From: Haloechinothrix aidingensis
GTDB taxonomy: Bacteria; Actinomycetota; Actinomycetes; Mycobacteriales; Pseudonocardiaceae
Assembly (NCBI RefSeq): GCF_013450155.1
Contig: NZ_JACCKD010000009.1
Location: forward strand, 124,001-188,000
Length of the DNA stretch: 64,000 nucleotides
Reading direction: 5' to 3'
Shown: positions 24,981 through 32,396 of the stretch, in pieces
How positions within the stretch are numbered: the stretch's first letter is position 1
Layout: each line of letters begins with the position of its first letter
Notes under the pieces: model-generated
The model's input: the letters and a program-made list of their open reading frames with translations, nothing else
What the model was told of the DNA's origin: nothing
The model's database searches: none
Program-made: the position numbers and the translations under genes

Positions 24981-25859
24981 TCAGCCCTGGCTGAGTTCCT
25001 GGAGCAAGGCACAGGTATCGGCGTAGGTCGAGCACAGCCTGCTCACCCGGATCCGCGCACCGGCAAGGCCGCTGAGCTCGGGGTCGGCGAGGAATCGCTG
25101 GTTCGCCTCACGGCGCACCGCCACCGCGCGGTCGGCCGGCCCGGTCGATCGGTCGGCGAGCACCGCGATCGTGGACGGGCCGAGCACCGCGATGCTCTCG
25201 CCTGCGTCGAACACCGACCTGAGTACGTCGGCGATCAGGATCATGCCGGTCAACCTGGGCCACCCGGTGACATCGGTCAGATCGACCGACACCGTGAGCA
25301 GCACGTGGTCCTCCGGCACCGAACGGCCGTCCCGCGCGGCGCGGCCGTAGACCTCGGCCAGCCGGGTCCGCAGGTACGCCGCCGTAGGCAGCCCGGTCAA
25401 CGAGTCCGTGACCTCGGTGTGGGCCAGCTGATCCAACGCGACGTCGGCCCACGCCACCGCGGTGACACGCACGAACCGCGCGGGGGTGGCATCGATGTCC
25501 GGGTCGGCGAACCCGCCCGGGGACCGGTCCGTGTCGAGTACCGCGTGCAGTGCGGCGAGGTCGGCCAGGGTCTCCTCCAGCCCGGCGCCCGAGGCCGCAC
25601 GTGCCCTGCCGAGGCCGGACAACGCCCTGTCCGTCACGCCCTCGCGCATCACCGTGGCGCACACCGTGTCGACCTCGGGCAGCGCCCAGTCACTGGGGAA
25701 GCGCCACCCGGACGCGAGGCTGGCGGTGCGCCAGCGAGCGCGCAACGCGCGAAGCGCTCCGGCCTCGTGTTCCCGCGACTCCTCGTCGACCTCGGCCGTC
25801 GTGTCGGATGCAGCGTCCTCACCGCCCGAGTACGCTCCCGAGGCAGACCTGTCAGCCAC
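24981..25859 (-). CDS. Degenerate GGDEF-domain protein
   Basis: A 292-residue soluble protein with no membrane segment. Residues about 150-285 begin with TEVTDSLTGLPTAAYLRTRL, the hallmark DxLTGLxNR start of diguanylate cyclases, followed by LLTVSVDLTDVTGWPR. However, the GG(D/E)EF active-site loop is replaced by LGPSTIAVLADR, so it should not make cyclic di-GMP. The N-terminal half is helical and unassigned (RWRTASLASGWRFPSDWALPEVD). The start is decided by the ribosome site: GGAGGT at 25867-25872 lies 7 nt before GTG 25859; the frame is open far upstream but without support. It is divergent from the sigma-factor fusion gene, which suggests a regulatory link (inferred). Similar catalytically dead GGDEF proteins occur in actinomycetes. 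Confidence 0.72.
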   Translation of the reverse strand: MADRSASGAYSGGEDAASDTTAEVDEESREHEAGALRALRARWRTASLASGWRFPSDWALPEVDTVCATVMREGVTDRALSGLGRARAASGAGLEETLADLAALHAVLDTDRSPGGFADPDIDATPARFVRVTAVAWADVALDQLAHTEVTDSLTGLPTAAYLRTRLAEVYGRAARDGRSVPEDHVLLTVSVDLTDVTGWPRLTGMILIADVLRSVFDAGESIAVLGPSTIAVLADRSTGPADRAVAVRREANQRFLADPELSGLAGARIRVSRLCSTYADTCALLQELSQG

Positions 25860-26146
25860 AGCCTGTACCTCCACAGTGATGATGCGTTCGTGAAGGGAGA
25901 CGAAATCACATTCTCGTCGTGACGGGAGACCGCGATACGAATTCGCACCGCCCCGCCGGCCCTGGGCCGTTCGGTGGACCCGGAACGCGACGCTCGCCCG
26001 GCGCTCCGTCAGACTGAGGATGGCAACCCGTCCCATCGGGTGGCCCACGACAGGACCACCCACGACAGCACTATCCCAGCACCGGTAACAGCACCGTACG
26101 CGCCGGCGCGGGACCGGCCCGCGAACGTCATGCCAGGAGGAGGCCA

Positions 26147-28543
26147 GTGTCGACGGTTCCAGCAGAGCCAGCCGGCGCGAGCGATGCCGAGCTGATCGCC
26201 TCCGTCCGCGAGGGTGACCTCTCCGCGTACGGCACGCTCTACGAGCGCCACGTCTCGGCGGCGAACAACCTGGCACGGCAACTGGCCAGGTCCTCGACCG
26301 AGGCGGACGATCTGGTGGCGGACGCCTTCGCCAAGATGCTGGACACGTTGCGGGCCGGCAAGGGGCCCGACTCCGCGTTCCGCGCCTACCTGCTCACCAC
26401 GCTGCGTCACTCCGCATACGACAAGACCAGGCGAGACCGCAGGGTGGATCTCAACGAGGACATGAGCTCGGCCACCGGCGAGGTCGGCAACGCGCTGACG
26501 GTGCCGTTCTCCGACACCGCGGTGGCAGGGCTCGAACGCAGCATGGCCGCGCAGGCCTTCGCCCGCCTCCCGGAACGCTGGCAGGCCGTGCTGTGGCACA
26601 CCGAGATCGAGCAACAGTCCCCCGCCGAGATCGCGCCCCTGCTCGGCCTGACAGCCAACGGCGTGTCCGCGCTCGCCTACCGCGCTCGCGAAGGGTTGCG
26701 GCAGGCATACCTGCAGGTCCATCTCTCCCAGACATCGGAAGACCGCTGCAGGGCCACCGCCGACCGGCTCGGCGCGTGGACCCGTGACGGGTTGTCCAAG
26801 CGGGAACGCACGCAGGTGGAGGCCCACCTGGACGAGTGCGACAGCTGCCGCGCGCTCGCCGCGGAGCTCGCCGACATCAACGGGGCCCTGCGTGCCGTCA
26901 TCGCACCGATCGTGCTCGGTGGGGCCGTACTCGGTTACCTCGCGACCGCCGGAGCCGCCAAGGCCTCGGCGGCGGCCGGGGCGGCCGGGACAGCCGCTGC
27001 CACCACGGCTGCCGGAGCCGCGTCGGGAGCCTCGGGCGGGGCCGGTGCGGCCGGTGGGGCCGGTGCGGCCGCGGGAGCGCCGCGCCAGTTCATCGGCGTC
27101 GCCGCGTCGGCGACCGCGGTGGCGGCGGCTGTCGCCGTCGGCATGGTCGCAGGCGGCGACCAGAGCATCCCGGAGGCACAGCAACCGGCTCCCCAGCAGC
27201 AGGAGCAACAGCCGCAGGAGGAGGACCCCCAACCACCGCCGCCGCCCCCGGACGAACCGGACTCGCCGGATGCACCACCTCCGGAGGATCCTCCAGAGGA
27301 CCCGCCGGAGGTGGACGACCCGGAGCCTCCGGACCTTCCTCCACCGCCCGCCCCGGAACCGGAACCGGCACCCGAACCCGCCCCCGCACCCGCGCAGCTG
27401 GACGTGGCAGGCCCGCCGGGCGGCGTCGAGCTCACCCCTGGGGGCGAACCCACGGATGTGCCCATCACCGTGCGCAACGACGGGGAGTCGCCGTCCGAGC
27501 CCGCCACGGTCACGCTCACGCTGCCCGAGGGGGTCGTCGCCGAATCGCATCCGAACGGCGGCAGCCAGCCGATGGGTGCCTCGGCTGCCCGGCCGGCCAC
27601 GGCACCGCACACGGGCGCGCGCACCCAGCGGCAGGACACCGGCGGCTCCGTGATCCGGTGCCCCGGCGGCACGGGCACCGTCTCCTGCGGCACCGAGGAA
27701 GGGCTCGACCCCGGCGAGTCGGTGACCCTGCTGTTCCGCCTGTCCGCCGATGCCGGCGCCGAGCCCGGCGAGATCACCGGGACCGTGGACAGCGGCGACC
27801 TGGCAACGGTGCGCATCACCATCGCCGTCCGGCTGGACCCCCCTGCGGACGGGGTCGCGGTCACGGCGCGGCCGTTCGGGCACGGCGTGTCCGGCTCCGG
27901 TAGCGGCAGGCTCTCGCACATCACGGTGACGAACACCGGCGAGACCACCAAGCGCGCGTCGCTGCACATCGATGCCCCCGCGACCGTGTTCAGCTGGCAG
28001 ACACCATGGCGTATGACCTGCACCTCCACCGCGGAGGAGACACGCTGCAAGACGCAGGACGCCCTCGAGCCCGACGACACGGTACGCGTCTGGACGCTGG
28101 TGCAGAACCGGTACGACCCGTGCGCGAACGACACCGTCACGGTGACCGGCCGCATCGGGATCGCCGAGGACAGCGACACCGTCACGGTCGGCTCGTGGTG
28201 GCCGTGCGACGTCCCACCGAGCACGCCACCGGACGAACCGACCACGCCGTCGTCACCGCCGGTCCCGCCGACACCGGATACGCAGGCGACGACACCACCG
28301 GCCCTGCCGACCCCGCCGAGCGCGCCACCCTCCGGCTCGCCGCCGGACGTGCCGCCCACGGCCGGCACCACGCCTGCCACCCCGGAGACCTCGCCGTGGC
28401 AGGGCCCACCGACCTGGCCGCTGCCGCCCAGCTGGTCGAGTTTCCCGACCGGACCGGGTCTCGTGCCGTCAGGATCACCGGGGATGCCCAGCGCACCGGG
28501 CAGTGACAGCCCGCACCCGCACTCGCCACCCCGAACACGCTGA
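26147..28543 (+). CDS. ECF sigma factor fused to zinc-finger anti-sigma motif and membrane/proline-rich extension
   Basis: A 798-residue fusion. Residues about 12-95 are sigma region 2 (LIASVREGDLSAYGTLYERH, DDLVADAFAKML, FRAYLLTTLRHSAYDKTRRDRR) and about 130-190 are region 4 (FARLPERWQAVLWHTEIEQQ, LLGLTANGVSALAYRAREGLR). A complete zinc anti-sigma signature follows directly: C201, then H227-x3-C231-x2-C234. Two hydrophobic stretches (about 249-270 and 315-337) flank an Ala/Gly-rich segment, then a Pro/Glu-rich spacer (340-410). Two CARDB/DUF11-like beta domains with paired Cys (about 415-690) and a Pro/Ser/Thr tail finish the protein. The GTG start has AGGAGGAGG at 26135-26143. It looks like a membrane-tethered sigma factor carrying its own inhibitor and an exterior sensor. 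One or two membrane crossings are possible; ECF families with such C-terminal extensions are known. Confidence 0.85.
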   Translation: MSTVPAEPAGASDAELIASVREGDLSAYGTLYERHVSAANNLARQLARSSTEADDLVADAFAKMLDTLRAGKGPDSAFRAYLLTTLRHSAYDKTRRDRRVDLNEDMSSATGEVGNALTVPFSDTAVAGLERSMAAQAFARLPERWQAVLWHTEIEQQSPAEIAPLLGLTANGVSALAYRAREGLRQAYLQVHLSQTSEDRCRATADRLGAWTRDGLSKRERTQVEAHLDECDSCRALAAELADINGALRAVIAPIVLGGAVLGYLATAGAAKASAAAGAAGTAAATTAAGAASGASGGAGAAGGAGAAAGAPRQFIGVAASATAVAAAVAVGMVAGGDQSIPEAQQPAPQQQEQQPQEEDPQPPPPPPDEPDSPDAPPPEDPPEDPPEVDDPEPPDLPPPPAPEPEPAPEPAPAPAQLDVAGPPGGVELTPGGEPTDVPITVRNDGESPSEPATVTLTLPEGVVAESHPNGGSQPMGASAARPATAPHTGARTQRQDTGGSVIRCPGGTGTVSCGTEEGLDPGESVTLLFRLSADAGAEPGEITGTVDSGDLATVRITIAVRLDPPADGVAVTARPFGHGVSGSGSGRLSHITVTNTGETTKRASLHIDAPATVFSWQTPWRMTCTSTAEETRCKTQDALEPDDTVRVWTLVQNRYDPCANDTVTVTGRIGIAEDSDTVTVGSWWPCDVPPSTPPDEPTTPSSPPVPPTPDTQATTPPALPTPPSAPPSGSPPDVPPTAGTTPATPETSPWQGPPTWPLPPSWSSFPTGPGLVPSGSPGMPSAPGSDSPHPHSPPRTR

Positions 28544-28569
28544 CTCGTGCCTGCGCGACCTCGTAGACT
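28540..28569 (+). promoter_or_regulatory. Promoter for gtrA, leaderless type
   Basis: CTGACT (28540-28545) and TAGACT (28564-28569) separated by 18 bp. Seven nucleotides separate the -10 from the GTG at 28577. The -35 overlaps the stop codon of the sigma-fusion gene, so gtrA can be transcribed independently of it. Confidence 0.55.
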
Positions 28570-28576
28570 GCCTCGG

Positions 28577-29122
28577 GTGACTGTTGGTGACGCGCTCCTG
28601 CCGCATGTACCGCCCGTGCTGCGCCCGGTCCTCATCCGGCACAAGGAGCTGGTGAAGTTCGGGTTCGTCGGCGGTACCGCGTTCCTCGTCGACAACGGCG
28701 TCTGGTACCTGCTCAAGCTCACGGTCCTCACCGAGAAGCCCACCACAGCCAAGGCCATCGCGATCCTCGTGGCCACGATCGTGTCCTACGTCCTCAACCG
28801 TGAGTGGTCCTTCCGGACCAGAGGGGGGCGGGAACGGCACCACGAGGCGGCGTTGTTCTTCCTGATCAGCGGTGTAGCGATCGTCATCAACCTGATCCCG
28901 CTCCTGATCTCCCGCTACGTACTCGACCTCGGGGTCCCGCACGTGTCGCTGTTCGTGCAGGAGGTCGCCGACTTCACGGCGGGCTCGGTGATCGGGATGC
29001 TGCTGGCGATGGCGTTCCGGTTCTGGGGCTTCCGGCGGTGGGTGTTCCCCCGCGGGTACTCCCCGGACGACGACGCCCCGCTGCCGGTGGCAGGCGGCAG
29101 CGCCACCAGCCACGTCCCGTGA
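28577..29122 (+). CDS. GtrA family membrane protein
   Basis: A 181-residue integral membrane protein with four hydrophobic segments (KFGFVGGTAFLVDNGVWYLL, AIAILVATIVSYVLNREWSF, AALFFLISGVAIVINLIPLL, GSVIGMLLAMAFRFWGFRRWVF). The FVGG, NRxWxF and RFWGFRRWVF signatures place it in the GtrA/DPMS family, thought to flip or organise polyprenyl-linked sugars in wall or lipid glycosylation. Its M. tuberculosis counterpart Rv3277 lies next to purK; here about 13 kb separates them. The start was moved from 28547 to GTG 28577 because of the TAGACT promoter 7 nt upstream. Confidence 0.88.
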   Translation: MTVGDALLPHVPPVLRPVLIRHKELVKFGFVGGTAFLVDNGVWYLLKLTVLTEKPTTAKAIAILVATIVSYVLNREWSFRTRGGRERHHEAALFFLISGVAIVINLIPLLISRYVLDLGVPHVSLFVQEVADFTAGSVIGMLLAMAFRFWGFRRWVFPRGYSPDDDAPLPVAGGSATSHVP

Positions 29123-29155
29123 GTGACCCGCCGCGGGGCGGAGATGCCCTGCCGG

Positions 29156-30439
29156 TCAGCGCGGGGAGCTCTGCTCCGGCCAGTCCACCCCGGCGATCTC
29201 GGTGGACTTCGGCACCCGCAGGAAGACACTGAACGTCGCGGGACGCTGCGCGGACAGCTCGAGCCGCCCGCCGTCCGCTTCGACCAGCGCCCGGGCCAGG
29301 GCCAGGCCGACCCCGGTGGATCCTGCGCCGGACACTCCCCGGTCGAACATATGCGGCACCAGGGCGTCGGGAATGCCCGGGCCGGTGTCGGACACCTGGA
29401 TCACCACGGTGTCGTCGCGATCACGTGGCCGCGCGGACAGCGTGACCGGGCCCGCCCCGTGCCGCTTGGCATTGTCCAGCAGTACCCCGATGACCTCCCG
29501 CAGCCGAGCCGGGGTCGCCCGCACCATCAGCCCGGGCGCGATGCGCAGCTTCAACGTCCGGCCGTCCGCCTGCAGGACCGCGCGCCACTCCTCGGCGATC
29601 CGCGGAAGGGTGGTCGACAGCGGGAGGGGCTCCGCGCCCGACTCGCGCGCGGCCCGGGCTGCCGCGAGCAACTCGTCCAGGACCTGCGCCAGCTGGTCGG
29701 CCTGCTCCTGGGCCGCCCCCGCGTCCTCGACCACCTCGGCGTCGGAGTGCATGGTCAGCGAGTCGAGGCGCAGCTGCACGGCTGTCAGGCGGCTGCGTAG
29801 CTGATGGGAGACGTCCCCGACGAGCTGGCGTTCCCGGTGTACCAGGCTGGCCAGCGCGCTGGCCGAGCTGTCCAGCGTCTCGGCGACCTGATCGAGCTCC
29901 GGCACGTCGTAGCGCTGCGGGTCCGGCCGGAAGTCCCCCGCGCCCAGCAGGGCCGCACGCTCGGCGACATGGTGCAACGGTCGCACCAGCCTCCTGGCGG
30001 TCACCCCGGCGACCACGGTTCCCGTCCCCACGGACAGCACCGCGAGCAGCAGCACCGCGATCGTGACCTGCGTCTGGCGCGCGCGGAGGGGCCCGACCGG
30101 GGCCGCGAGCTCCAGGGAGGCGCTGTCGAGCAGCTCGACGCGTTCGACGATCTGCTCACCGTCGTGCTCGGCGCCGTAGGTCAGGTCCGGCCTGCCCGGT
30201 AGGCGCACCGTGAGCGACTCGTCGTCGCGCACGGCGAGTCGCACCCGGCTGAGATCAAGATTCTCGCCCTGCTCCACGCGGTCGTTCAGGCTCGCGGCGA
30301 TCCGTTCGGCACGCGAGCTCAGGTCGTCGCGGGTGATGTTGTGCACCAGCTCCCACGCGGTCACGCCGAGCGGTATGCCCAGTGCCGCCGCGGTCACCGT
30401 GACCGCGAGCAGGATCGCGAGCAGAATGCGCCTGCGCAC
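29156..30439 (-). CDS. Sensor histidine kinase
   Basis: A 427-residue membrane sensor kinase. Two transmembrane segments (about residues 5-30 and 124-148) enclose a small extracellular domain of about 95 residues. A HAMP linker (TARRLVRPLHHVAERAALLG) leads to the HisKA domain with phospho-acceptor H212 in DVSHQLRSRL. The HATPase domain shows the N box EVIGVLLDNAKRHG, G1 SDTGPGIPDAL and G2 GSTGVGLALARALVEADGG. It is downstream of its response regulator with a 9-bp gap, so it is cotranscribed. The extracellular loop gives no clue to the signal. Confidence 0.93.
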   Translation of the reverse strand: MRRRILLAILLAVTVTAAALGIPLGVTAWELVHNITRDDLSSRAERIAASLNDRVEQGENLDLSRVRLAVRDDESLTVRLPGRPDLTYGAEHDGEQIVERVELLDSASLELAAPVGPLRARQTQVTIAVLLLAVLSVGTGTVVAGVTARRLVRPLHHVAERAALLGAGDFRPDPQRYDVPELDQVAETLDSSASALASLVHRERQLVGDVSHQLRSRLTAVQLRLDSLTMHSDAEVVEDAGAAQEQADQLAQVLDELLAAARAARESGAEPLPLSTTLPRIAEEWRAVLQADGRTLKLRIAPGLMVRATPARLREVIGVLLDNAKRHGAGPVTLSARPRDRDDTVVIQVSDTGPGIPDALVPHMFDRGVSGAGSTGVGLALARALVEADGGRLELSAQRPATFSVFLRVPKSTEIAGVDWPEQSSPR

Positions 30440-30448
30440 TACCGGCCC

Positions 30449-31159
30449 TCAGGTGGTGTCGAAACGGAACCCGAGGCCCCGCACCGTGGCGATGCGTCTC
30501 TCCAGGTCCGCCTGACTCATCGTGTGGTCACCCCGGCCGTCGATCTCGCCACTGGCGATCGCCAGTTTGCGCCGCAGCCACGAGATGTGCATGTCCAACG
30601 TCTTGGTCGTCTTGGTGTCCAGATCGTTCCAGACCTCGGAGAGGATCTCCTCACGGGAGACCACCTGCCCTGCCCGTTTCATCAGGACCCTGAGCAGCTC
30701 GAACTCCTTGTTCGCGAGTTGCATCTCGGTGCCGTGCACGGTGACGACCCGCGCACCCAGATCCATCCGCACGCCTCCGGCTTCCAGCACCTCCGGGGAC
30801 CGGCGGCGCAGCAGCGCCCGAATCCGCGCGAGCAGCTCCGCGAGGCGGAACGGCTTGGCGACGTAGTCGTCGGCGCCCGCGTCGAGCCCCACGACGAAGT
30901 CGACCTCGTCGGTTCGCGCCGTCAACATGAGCACGGGGACATCCGAACCGCAGGCGCGCAACCGCCTGCACACCTCCAGCCCGTCCATCTTCGGCAGCCC
31001 GAGGTCGAGCACGAGGAGGTCCGTCGGGTACTGCTTGGCCGCCTCGAGAATGCCGGGGCCGTCCTCGAGAACCTCGACTTCGTACCCCTCCCTGAGCAGC
31101 GCGCGGGACAGCGGCTCGGCGATCGCCGGATCGTCCTCACCAAGTAGTACCTTGCTCAC
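30449..31159 (-). CDS. OmpR-family response regulator
   Basis: A 236-residue two-domain regulator. The receiver has the acidic pair in LLGEDDPAI, phosphorylation site D52 in LLVLDLGLPKMDG, T in MLTARTD and K in YVAKPF. The C-terminal winged helix has MQLANKEFELLRVLMKRAGQVVSREEIL and HISWLRRKL. The long open frame to 32260 is spurious. GTG 31159 is preferred because TAGAGT lies 7 nt upstream (31167-31172), a leaderless layout. It is the first gene of the RR-HK operon and divergent from hisN with a shared 36-42 bp promoter region. Confidence 0.93.
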   Translation of the reverse strand: MSKVLLGEDDPAIAEPLSRALLREGYEVEVLEDGPGILEAAKQYPTDLLVLDLGLPKMDGLEVCRRLRACGSDVPVLMLTARTDEVDFVVGLDAGADDYVAKPFRLAELLARIRALLRRRSPEVLEAGGVRMDLGARVVTVHGTEMQLANKEFELLRVLMKRAGQVVSREEILSEVWNDLDTKTTKTLDMHISWLRRKLAIASGEIDGRGDHTMSQADLERRIATVRGLGFRFDTT

Positions 31160-31166
31160 CTGACTC

Positions 31167-31172
31167 ACTCTA
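31167..31172 (-). promoter_or_regulatory. -10 box of the two-component operon, leaderless
   Basis: TAGAGT on the minus strand, 7 nt before the GTG of the response regulator, with no ribosome-binding sequence in between. Confidence 0.5.
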
Positions 31173-31201
31173 CGACGTACCCTCGTGAAACTATCGTGAC
31201 C

Positions 31202-32002
31202 GTGGCCGATCACCGCACAGATTCCGAACTCACGACTATGCTGGCCGCCGCGGCCGACTCCGTCACGCTGGACCGGTTCCGCGCCAACGACCTCGCCGTG
31301 GACCGCAAACCGGACCGCACACCCGTGACCGACGCCGACCTGGCTGTGGAGGACGCCATCCGGGCACTGCTCGCCGAGCACAGGCCCGAGGACCTCGTCG
31401 CAGGCGAGGAACGGGGAGGCGACCTGGACGCGCTGGCAGGCAAGCGTGTGTGGGTGATCGACCCCATCGACGGCACGAAGGGCTTCCTGCGTGGCTTGCC
31501 GGTGTGGGCCACGCTGATCGCACTGGTCGACGACGGCACGGTGACATCCGGCATGGTCAGCGCACCGGCGCTTGGCCGGCGCTGGTGGGCGCATACCGGC
31601 AGCGGCGCCTACACCGACGACGGGCACGGTCCGCGGCCGATCGCCGTCTCGGGGGTCCGGTCGCTTTCCGATGCGTTCCTTTCCACCACGAACCTGGCCA
31701 CCTGGGGCGAGTACCACTCGCGTGCGGCGTACGAAGCGCTGGTCGACGCATGCTGGGAGAACCGCGCCTTCGGGGACTTCTGGCACCACTGCCTCGTCGC
31801 GGAGGGTGCCATCGACCTCGCTGCCGAGCCGATCGTCAACCCGTGGGACATCGCCCCGTTCGCGATCCTGCTCAGCGAGGCGGGCGGACAGCTGACCGAC
31901 CTGTCCGGTGTCGCCCGGCTGGACGGCGGGAACGCGTTGTCCTCGAACGGCAGGCTGCACGCCGAAGCCCTGACGATCCTCGAGGCCGGGCGCGCCCACT
32001 GA
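31202..32002 (+). CDS. hisN: Histidinol-phosphatase, inositol monophosphatase family
   Basis: A 266-residue Mg-dependent phosphatase. Motifs are DRKPDRTPVTDAD, the metal site GEERGG, WVIDPIDGTKGFLRGLPVWATLIALV and PWDIAPFAILLSEAGG, all metal ligands of the IMPase fold. The GTKGF/N-F-RG-PVWA pattern and EYHSRAAYEALVDACWENRAFGDFW segment match the actinobacterial HisN (M. tuberculosis Rv3137 type), which dephosphorylates L-histidinol phosphate. Other family members act on inositol phosphate, so activity should be read as probable. The start could be GTG 31196 or GTG 31202; the latter lies 7 nt after AACTAT (31189-31194). A strong hairpin follows the stop. Confidence 0.82.
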   Translation: MADHRTDSELTTMLAAAADSVTLDRFRANDLAVDRKPDRTPVTDADLAVEDAIRALLAEHRPEDLVAGEERGGDLDALAGKRVWVIDPIDGTKGFLRGLPVWATLIALVDDGTVTSGMVSAPALGRRWWAHTGSGAYTDDGHGPRPIAVSGVRSLSDAFLSTTNLATWGEYHSRAAYEALVDACWENRAFGDFWHHCLVAEGAIDLAAEPIVNPWDIAPFAILLSEAGGQLTDLSGVARLDGGNALSSNGRLHAEALTILEAGRAH

Positions 32003-32011
32003 CCGGACAGG

Positions 32012-32068
32012 GCGAGCCGAAGGGCCCCTCGGATACCTGTGGTGTACCGAGGGGGTCCCTCGGCTCGC
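32012..32068. terminator. Bidirectional terminator between hisN and immunity gene
   Basis: Long imperfect inverted repeat: GCGAGCCGAAGGGCCCCTCG at 32012-32031 pairs with CGAGGGGGTCCCTCGGCTCG at 32048-32067, with a short loop around 32036-32042. It lies between two convergent stops and can serve both strands. Confidence 0.8.
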
Positions 32069-32081
32069 TCCCGGTGCGGTG

Positions 32082-32396
32082 TCAGCCGGAAGCCGGGGGC
32101 GTCCCGATGGCGCCGCGCACGACCTGGGCCCAGGCGAGGCGCCCGAACAGGTAGTGGGACGCGACCTGCTCGTTGGTGAAGCTTGCCCAGTCGTAGCGGT
32201 TACCCTGCTCGCGCCAGAACACCTCCCAGACCTCGCGCGGGGCGTCTTCTGCCTGCGCAACGCCCGTCTCCTGCGTGGCGGGCGCGTGTTCGGTGCGGAT
32301 CAGGCACCACGCGCCGTCGGCTTCCGCACCGATCGAGACGACATCGGCAGGCACCCCGATCGCCGTGAGCCACTTGGTGATCGACTCGCTGTTCAT
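32082..32396 (-). CDS. Small protein after TNT toxin, candidate immunity factor
   Basis: A 104-residue soluble, mixed-charge protein (begins MNSESITKWLTAIGVPADVV; Trp-rich middle EVWEVFWREQGNRYDWASF). It has no signal peptide or membrane segment and I do not recognise its family. Its ATG overlaps the toxin stop by 4 bp (32393-32396), so toxin and this protein are made together. In M. tuberculosis the TNT domain of CpnT is neutralised by the adjacent small protein IFT; the same order here suggests an immunity role. This is inference from position and size only. Confidence 0.6.
   Translation of the reverse strand: MNSESITKWLTAIGVPADVVSIGAEADGAWCLIRTEHAPATQETGVAQAEDAPREVWEVFWREQGNRYDWASFTNEQVASHYLFGRLAWAQVVRGAIGTPPASG

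Noticed and set aside
24981-25859. Active diguanylate cyclase
   Set aside because: The GG(D/E)EF loop is replaced by LGPSTIAV; only the upstream DxLTGL signature remains.
15134-28540. Prophage or integrative element covering the purK-gtrA interval
   Set aside because: No integrase, tRNA target, att-like repeats or phage structural genes; the content is metabolic and regulatory with host-like base composition.
31160-32260. Extension of the response-regulator frame to 603 codons
   Set aside because: It is antisense to hisN and lacks domains; the receiver domain starts at GTG 31159, which has a promoter directly upstream.
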